NCBI RefSeq assembly: GCF_003173615.1
Contig: NZ_QGNA01000001.1
Coordinates: 310,001 to 374,000 of the forward strand
Source of the DNA: Falsiroseomonas bella
Lineage (GTDB): Bacteria; Pseudomonadota; Alphaproteobacteria; Acetobacterales; Acetobacteraceae
Length of the DNA stretch: 64,000 nt
Direction of reading: 5' to 3'
Under the pieces are notes generated by a model. That model was not told the DNA's origin and did not search any database. It saw nothing but the letters and a program-made list of their open reading frames with translations. A program made the position numbers and the translations under genes. This document shows, in pieces, positions 59,183-64,000 of this stretch (its first letter is position 1; each line of letters begins with the position of its first letter).

Positions 59183-60333
59183 TGCAGTTCCGGCTCACCG
59201 AGGAGCAGGTCGCCTTCCAGGATTCCGTCCGCCGCTTCGCGGAGACGCATCTGGCCAAGGGTGCGCTGGAACGCGCGCATGACGAGCGCTTCCCCTGGGA
59301 TGTCGCGAAGCTGATGGCCGAGAACGGCCTCTTCGGCATCATGCTGCCGGAAGAAGATGGCGGCCAGGGCGGGTCGCTGTTCGACGCCGTGCTGGCGATG
59401 GAGCAGATCGCCTATGTCTGCCCGCGCAGCGCGGACGTGCTTCAGGCCGGGAATTTCGGCGCCTTTCGGACCTTCGCTGAATACGCAACGCCGGCGCAGA
59501 AGGAGAAGTATTTCGCGCCGCTGCTGCGGGGCGAGACCATCGCGGCGGTCGGCATGACAGAGCCGGATGCCGGATCGGCGCTGACCGACCTCAAGACCAC
59601 CTGCACGAAGGACGGCAACGGGTGGCGCCTGAATGGCGGCAAGGTGTTCACCTCGAACACCGAGGATGCCGGTGTCTTCGTCGTCTATTGCCGCTTCGGC
59701 CCCGGCGTGAACGGCATCGGCAGCGTCATCGTCGAGCGCGGCATGGAGGGCTTTCGGCTCGGCCAGCCCAGCCGCTACATGAATGGCGAGACCTGGTGCG
59801 CGCTGTATTTCGACAACGTCTTCATCCCGCCGGAGAACGTGCTGCTGGGCGAGGGCGGGTTCCGCAAGCAGATCGCCGGCTTCAACGTGGAGCGCTGCGG
59901 CAACACGACGCGCGCGCTCGCGCTCGGCGAATACTGCTTCCGGCAGGCCAAGGCGCATGCGGAGCAGCGCAGGCAGTTCGGCAAGCCGCTGTCGGAATTC
60001 CAGGGCCTGCAATGGAAGTTCGCGGAGATGCGCGTCGCGCTGGATAGCGCGCAGCTGCTGCTCTACCGCGCCGCGGTGAATGCCGGCGACGGGCTGCCCG
60101 ATGCGCAGGAGATCGCGCTGGCAAAATACGCCTGCAACCAGGCGGGGTGGATGGCGGCGAACGAGTCCATGCAGGTGATGGGCGGCACGGGCTACAGCCA
60201 GGACCTGCTGATCGAATACTGCGTGCGCAAGACGCGCGGCTGGATGATCGCCGGCGGCTCGCTCGAGATGATGAAGAACCGCATCGCGGAGGGCGTGTTC
60301 GGGCGGTCTTTCCCCCAACGCAACCCGAAGTGA
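59182..60333 (+). CDS. Acyl-CoA dehydrogenase
   Basis: A 383-residue FAD acyl-CoA dehydrogenase: N-terminal helices (FRLTEEQVAFQDSVRRFAE), the FAD region AAVGMTEPDAGSALTDLK and the C-terminal bundle (QRRQFGKPLSEFQGLQWKFAEMR, MQVMGGTGYS). The catalytic Glu of most members (in YEGT) is replaced by MIAGGS, while a Glu is present in GFNVERCGNTTR, where isovaleryl-CoA dehydrogenase carries its base. Thus a branched or long substrate is plausible. It is between the SDR and the ADP-forming CoA synthetase, both overlapping. Confidence 0.93.
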   Translation: MQFRLTEEQVAFQDSVRRFAETHLAKGALERAHDERFPWDVAKLMAENGLFGIMLPEEDGGQGGSLFDAVLAMEQIAYVCPRSADVLQAGNFGAFRTFAEYATPAQKEKYFAPLLRGETIAAVGMTEPDAGSALTDLKTTCTKDGNGWRLNGGKVFTSNTEDAGVFVVYCRFGPGVNGIGSVIVERGMEGFRLGQPSRYMNGETWCALYFDNVFIPPENVLLGEGGFRKQIAGFNVERCGNTTRALALGEYCFRQAKAHAEQRRQFGKPLSEFQGLQWKFAEMRVALDSAQLLLYRAAVNAGDGLPDAQEIALAKYACNQAGWMAANESMQVMGGTGYSQDLLIEYCVRKTRGWMIAGGSLEMMKNRIAEGVFGRSFPQRNPK

Positions 60334-62369
60334 GCCTTTCCCGAGCTCTGCTTTCGCCGCGCCGCATCGCGCTGGTCGGCGCCTCGGCCGATGCAGGGCG
60401 GCTGACAGCGCGGCCGCAGCGCTACCTGCGGCGCCACGGCTTCGGCGGCGAGCTGTTCCCGGTCAATCCGCGCGCGGCCGAGGTGCTGGGCGAGCGCGGC
60501 TATGCGTCCTTGGCGGACATCCCCGGGCAGATCGACTTCGCGTACATCCTGCTCGGCACGGAGCAGGTTGAGGCGCAGGTCGCCGCCTGCGCGGCGCGCG
60601 GCATCCCGGTGGCCTGCGTGCTGGCGGATGGTTTCGCGGAAGCGGGCGCGGAAGGTGCCGCCCTGCAGGCGCGGGTGGTCGCGACGGCGAAGCAGGCCGG
60701 CATCCGCCTGCTCGGCCCGAACAGCATGGGCGTGATCAATACATCCGAGAAAATCGCGCTGACGACCAATGCGGCCTTCGAGGCGGAGAGCATCCCGACG
60801 GGCCGCGTCGCGCTGGTCTCCCAATCGGGCTCGATGATGGGCGCGCTGCTGTCGCGCGGCGCGGCGCGCGGCCTCGGCTTCTCGCATCTCATCGGCACCG
60901 GCAACGAGGCGGATCTCACCACCGGCGAGATTTCTTCTCTGTTGCTCGACGATCCGCAGGTGGATGTCGTGTGCCTGTTCATGGAGGCGATCCGCGCGCC
61001 CGACATGCTCGCGGAGGCGGCGCGGAAGGCGCATGCGCTGGGCAAGCCGATCGTCGCGCTGAAGCTGGGTCGCTCGCCCTTCGGCGCGGAGCTGGCCGCG
61101 AGCCACACCGGCGCGCTGGCGGGCACGGATGCGGCCGCCGACGCCTTCTTCCGCGCGCATGGCATCCTGCGCGTCACGATGCTGGAGGCGTTGCTGGAGT
61201 TGCCGCCGCTCGTCGCTGGCCGTCGTCCGCCCGCGCGCACGCATCGCGCGGTGGGCGTGATGACCACCACGGGCGGCGGCGGCGCGCTGGCCGTGGATGC
61301 ACTCGGCGTGCGGGGGATCGAGGCGAAGAAGCCCGATGCCGCGGCGGCTTGCAAGCTCGCAGCGGCGAAGCTGCCGACGCATGCGCGGCTGCTCGACATG
61401 ACGCTGGCCGGCACCAAGCCGGATCGCGTGATGGCCGCGCTGGACGGGCTGCGCGCGGCCGAGGACACCGACATCGCGCTGGCCGTGATCGGCAGCTCGG
61501 CGCAGTTCCGGCCGCAGGATTCCGTGGCCGGCCTGGTCGAGGCGGCGAAGCTGCCGGGCAAGCCCGTCGCGGCCTTCCTCGCGCCGCAGGCCGAGGCCTC
61601 GCTGCGCCTGCTGGCCGAGGCCGGCATCGCCGCCTTCCGCACGCCGGAGGGCGCGGCGGATGCGATCGCCGCCTATTGCTCCTGGCGCGCACCGCGCGAT
61701 GTCGTCGCGCGAGCCGCGCCTGCCGTAGCGATCCCGGATGCGCCCGACGAAGCCGATGCGCGCGCGCTGTTCGTCGCGCTCGGCCTGTACTCCGACGCCG
61801 TGGTGATGCAGGAGGCGCCTCCGCCTGCGCTGCGCTACCCCGTGGCCGCAAAGATCCTGTCGCCGGACATCGCGCACAAGACCGAGGTCGGCGGCATCGT
61901 GCTGAACATCGCCGACGAAGCCGCGCTGCGCGAAGCGGCCGCGACCATCCGCGCACGCGTCGCCGCCGGGGCGCCGGATGCGCGCGTCACCGGCATTCTC
62001 GTGCAGCCGATGGCGAAGGGGCTGGCAGAGGCCATCCTCGGATTCCGGCGCGATCCCGAAGTGGGCGCAGTGGTGCTGCTCGGCGCCGGCGGCGTGCTCT
62101 CCGAGCTGCATCGCGACACCTCTCTGCGACTGGCTCCGGTGAGTGAGGACGAAGCGCGGGAGATGATCGCGGAGGTGCGCGCGCTGACCCCGCTCTCCGG
62201 CTGGCGCAACCTGCCGCGCGGCGACCTGGATGCGCTGGCGAAGGCCGTGGTCGCCGTCTCCCGTCTCGCCGCGCTGGACGGCGTGCGGGAGGCGGAGATC
62301 AATCCGCTGATCGTCCATGGGGAAGGCCAGGGCGTGACTGTCGCGGATGCCTGGATCGTGCGAGCCTGA
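60330..62369 (+). CDS. Acetate-CoA ligase family protein (ADP/NDP-forming acyl-CoA synthetase)
   Basis: A 679-residue single-chain acyl-CoA synthetase. The N-terminal CoA-binding domain (about residues 8-130) starts SPRRIALVGASADAGR. The succinyl-CoA-ligase-like part contains VALVSQSGSMMGALLSRG and the phosphohistidine-like SHTGALAGTDAA. The C-terminal ATP-grasp domain has YPVAAKILSPDIAHKTEVGG and GAVVLLGAGGVLSE. GTG start overlaps the upstream stop. The enzyme can run as acid activation or as acyl-CoA cleavage with ATP yield. It supports an acyl-CoA catabolic operon. Confidence 0.93.
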   Translation: MSLSRALLSPRRIALVGASADAGRLTARPQRYLRRHGFGGELFPVNPRAAEVLGERGYASLADIPGQIDFAYILLGTEQVEAQVAACAARGIPVACVLADGFAEAGAEGAALQARVVATAKQAGIRLLGPNSMGVINTSEKIALTTNAAFEAESIPTGRVALVSQSGSMMGALLSRGAARGLGFSHLIGTGNEADLTTGEISSLLLDDPQVDVVCLFMEAIRAPDMLAEAARKAHALGKPIVALKLGRSPFGAELAASHTGALAGTDAAADAFFRAHGILRVTMLEALLELPPLVAGRRPPARTHRAVGVMTTTGGGGALAVDALGVRGIEAKKPDAAAACKLAAAKLPTHARLLDMTLAGTKPDRVMAALDGLRAAEDTDIALAVIGSSAQFRPQDSVAGLVEAAKLPGKPVAAFLAPQAEASLRLLAEAGIAAFRTPEGAADAIAAYCSWRAPRDVVARAAPAVAIPDAPDEADARALFVALGLYSDAVVMQEAPPPALRYPVAAKILSPDIAHKTEVGGIVLNIADEAALREAAATIRARVAAGAPDARVTGILVQPMAKGLAEAILGFRRDPEVGAVVLLGAGGVLSELHRDTSLRLAPVSEDEAREMIAEVRALTPLSGWRNLPRGDLDALAKAVVAVSRLAALDGVREAEINPLIVHGEGQGVTVADAWIVRA

Positions 62370-62374
62370 CCCCC

Positions 62375-63184
62375 ATGGATGCCGAAGCCCTGATCCGCGC
62401 GCGCTACGGCGCGCTGCCCTTCCAGCCCGCCGAGATCACCGATGGTCTCGCGCTCCTGCTCGATCGCCGCGTGACCCGGCGCTACAAGCCCGATGTCGTG
62501 CCGGATGCGCTGCTCGACACGGTGCTGGCCGGCGCGCAATCGGCGCCGGCGAAGTCCGACCTGCAGCAGTATTCGATCCTCGTCACGCGCGACGCGCAAA
62601 AAATCGCGGCGATCGCGGACGCCATCGGCAGCATGCCCTGGATCAAGGATGCGCCGGTCCTGTTGATCTTCTGCGGCGACATCCGGCGCGGCCGGCAGGT
62701 CTGCGCACTGCATGGCCGTGCGCATGCGAATGACAGCGTGGACACCTTCCTCAATGCCAGCGTGGACGCCGCGCTGGCCATGGGCTTCGGCATCATGGCC
62801 GCGGAGGCCGCGGGCCTCGGCACCTGCCCGATCTCCTATGTGCGGAACCACCTGCCGCTGGTCGCCGAGCTGTTCGGCCTGCCGGAGGGTGTGTTTCCCG
62901 TCGCCGGGCTGACGCTCGGCTTTCCCGCCGCGCGCAACGCCACCTCGTCGCGCCTGCCGCCTTCCGTCGTCATCCATCGCGAGCGCTACGACGACAGCGG
63001 CCTGGCCGCCGCGCTGCCCGCCTATGACGCGCTGCGCCCGCCCGGCAAGCCGCGCTACCCGGAGGTGCATGGCGCGAAGCCCGAAGGCTGCGCCTGGAGC
63101 GAGAACGCAGCGCGCCAGCTTTCCGTGCCGGAGCGCGCGAATTTCCGCGCCTGGCTCGCGACGAAGGGGATCAACCTTGGCTGA
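62375..63184 (+). CDS. NfsA-type NADPH-dependent nitroreductase
   Basis: A 269-residue FMN protein of the nitroreductase family. It has LLLDRRVTRRYKPDVVPD, the LAGAQSAPAKSDLQQYSILV strand/helix, VDTFLNASVDAALAMGFGIMAAEAAGLGTCPIS and PVAGLTLGFPA. The order and length match NfsA/Frp-type oxidoreductases. It starts five bases after the acyl-CoA synthetase. It overlaps the NUDIX gene by eight bases. Reduction of nitro or quinone compounds is expected; the physiological substrate is unknown. Confidence 0.92.
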   Translation: MDAEALIRARYGALPFQPAEITDGLALLLDRRVTRRYKPDVVPDALLDTVLAGAQSAPAKSDLQQYSILVTRDAQKIAAIADAIGSMPWIKDAPVLLIFCGDIRRGRQVCALHGRAHANDSVDTFLNASVDAALAMGFGIMAAEAAGLGTCPISYVRNHLPLVAELFGLPEGVFPVAGLTLGFPAARNATSSRLPPSVVIHRERYDDSGLAAALPAYDALRPPGKPRYPEVHGAKPEGCAWSENAARQLSVPERANFRAWLATKGINLG

Positions 63185-63878
63185 CGGACCACGGCCCGAT
63201 GGCGGCGCCGACAATCCCGGCGGCGGCGACCTGAAGCGCGCCGCCGCGCGCGCGCCCGGCACGCGCGCCGTGAAGCCGCGCCATGCCGCCAGCCTGGTGG
63301 TGTGGCGGCAGGGCAGCGGCGAGCCCGAGATCCTGATGGGCATGCGCCACGCCAAGCACAAATTCATGCCGAGCGTGCTGGTCTTTCCGGGCGGGCGCGT
63401 GGACCGGGCCGATCACGGCGTGAAGGTCGCCTCCGAATTGCGGGCGGAGACGGAGGCGATGCTTCGCCATCGCGCGCCGCCCTCCCTCGCGCGCGCGCTC
63501 GGTGTCGCGGCGGTGCGGGAGCTGTTCGAGGAGACGGGGCTGATCCTCGGCGAGCGCAAGGGCACGCGCCTGCTCGCCGACCTCTCCGCGCTCGACTATC
63601 TCTGCCGCGCGGTCACGCCCTCCTCCCGCGCGATGCGCTTCAATGCGCGCTTCCTGCTGGCGCCGGCGGAGCGGCTCGCCGGCGAGATCGGCGGCTCCGG
63701 CGAGCTCGAGAAGCTCGACTGGTATCCGCTGTCGAAGGCGCGGAGTTCGGAGCTCGCCGCCATCACCTACAAGATCCTGGCGGAATTCGCGGAGTGGGTC
63801 GCGATGCCGCCGAATGCGCGCGCGACGCGGCCGATGATCTGCTTCCGCGGGATGGACAATCGCACGATCGACGCGTGA
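63177..63878 (+). CDS. NUDIX hydrolase
   Basis: A 233-residue NUDIX protein. The N-terminus is Gly/Asp-rich (LADGPRPDGGADNPGGG). The NUDIX box is GGRVDRADHG with a long insertion, then AVRELFEETGLIL (REx2EExGU). The insertion between the Gly and the Arg-Glu part is typical of NudL/CoA pyrophosphatase-like members. The start is assigned to a TTG at 63177, with AAGGGGATC upstream, because no ATG lies before the conserved region. Translation is coupled to the nitroreductase. Confidence 0.85.
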   Translation: MADGPRPDGGADNPGGGDLKRAAARAPGTRAVKPRHAASLVVWRQGSGEPEILMGMRHAKHKFMPSVLVFPGGRVDRADHGVKVASELRAETEAMLRHRAPPSLARALGVAAVRELFEETGLILGERKGTRLLADLSALDYLCRAVTPSSRAMRFNARFLLAPAERLAGEIGGSGELEKLDWYPLSKARSSELAAITYKILAEFAEWVAMPPNARATRPMICFRGMDNRTIDA

Positions 63879-63910
63879 AGGGCGGGCGTGGGATCGGCGC
63901 GGTCGGTCGC

Positions 63911-63966
63911 GCCCCCACCCGCCCTCGCTTCGCTCGGGCACCCTCCCCCGCTGACGCAGGGGAGGG
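63911..63966. repeat. Intergenic hairpin repeat, copy 3
   Basis: Two adjacent hairpins: GCCC..GGGC with a CGCTTCG-type loop at 63921-63939, and CCCTCCCC/GGGGAGGG at 63941-63966. The block CCCCCACCCGCCC ... GGGCACCCTCCCCCGC matches the reverse complement of the element at 21292-21364. It follows the NUDIX stop and continues toward the window end, where no gene start is seen. Confidence 0.7.
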
Positions 63967-64000
63967 CCGCATCATCGCGCTTCGAATGCATCCCCGTCGC

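Overview
The window is a GC-rich (roughly 70 percent G+C) bacterial chromosome segment, densely packed with genes and full of 4-nt start/stop overlaps (ATGA, GTGA, TTGA). The protein repertoire suggests an alphaproteobacterium of the Acetobacteraceae/Roseomonas type: orphan Bug-family tripartite-tricarboxylate receptors, DUF2783 next to an FAD monooxygenase, an Mla lipid-transport operon, HrpB, a PuuE-like deacetylase and ScsB/DsbD. This assignment is inferred from gene content, not from a marker gene. I found no rRNA, tRNA, CRISPR array, prophage or insertion sequence. No gene-free stretch exceeds 300 bases; the longest gaps (about 12757-12930, 33134-33319, 37789-37981, 39456-39615) hold hairpins described below.

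Layout, left to right. 1-10009: the 5' end of a sulfatase and a Bug receptor (minus) face a FadR-type regulator (plus). The regulator is followed by a hydrolase run: two unusual M28-like proteins, two M20 amidohydrolases and a peptide-type binding protein. 10098-18983: mixed metabolic genes, including a CoA-transferase, a PuuE-like deacetylase, a DUF3052 protein, a glycosyltransferase, an enoyl-CoA hydratase/phosphate acyltransferase fusion, a second Bug receptor, 3-hydroxyisobutyryl-CoA hydrolase, a lipoprotein hydrolase and a holin-like/DUF883 membrane pair. 19090-23329: a complete polyamine-type ABC transporter. 23393-29353: an exported superoxide dismutase with an altered active site, a beta-helix/RTX protein, a broken SDR gene and an ScsB-like thiol transporter.

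29477-39455: a cupin/TetR pair with a clear palindromic operator, helicase HrpB, a very repetitive coiled-coil lipoprotein, an M15-type peptidase, a branched-chain aminotransferase, a uracil-DNA-glycosylase-like protein, and a two-subunit UxaA-family lyase resembling sulfolactate sulfo-lyase. 39616-42842: two tandem paralogous micro-proteins, a patatin and a methyltransferase. 42906-51627: a third Bug receptor, then a tightly overlapping run from an Ldh-type dehydrogenase through a peroxiredoxin-like/prolyl-hydroxylase fusion, a SpoU methyltransferase and an amine oxidase to the Mla operon (MlaE, MlaF, MlaD and an auxiliary lipoprotein).

51608-64000: an FAD monooxygenase with DUF2783 diverges from a phenylacetate-CoA-ligase-like enzyme and a citryl-CoA-lyase-like protein. 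A taurine/nitrate-type ABC transporter follows on the minus strand. It diverges from an acyl-CoA operon (SDR, acyl-CoA dehydrogenase, ADP-forming acyl-CoA synthetase, nitroreductase, NUDIX). The overall picture is a heterotroph that takes up and degrades organic acids, peptides/amides and aromatics. The most unusual items are the M28-like proteins lacking the Glu-Glu dyad, the 14-residue repeat lipoprotein, the micro-protein pair, the SOD with Gln at the Tyr34 position, and the peroxiredoxin-like/2OG oxygenase fusion.
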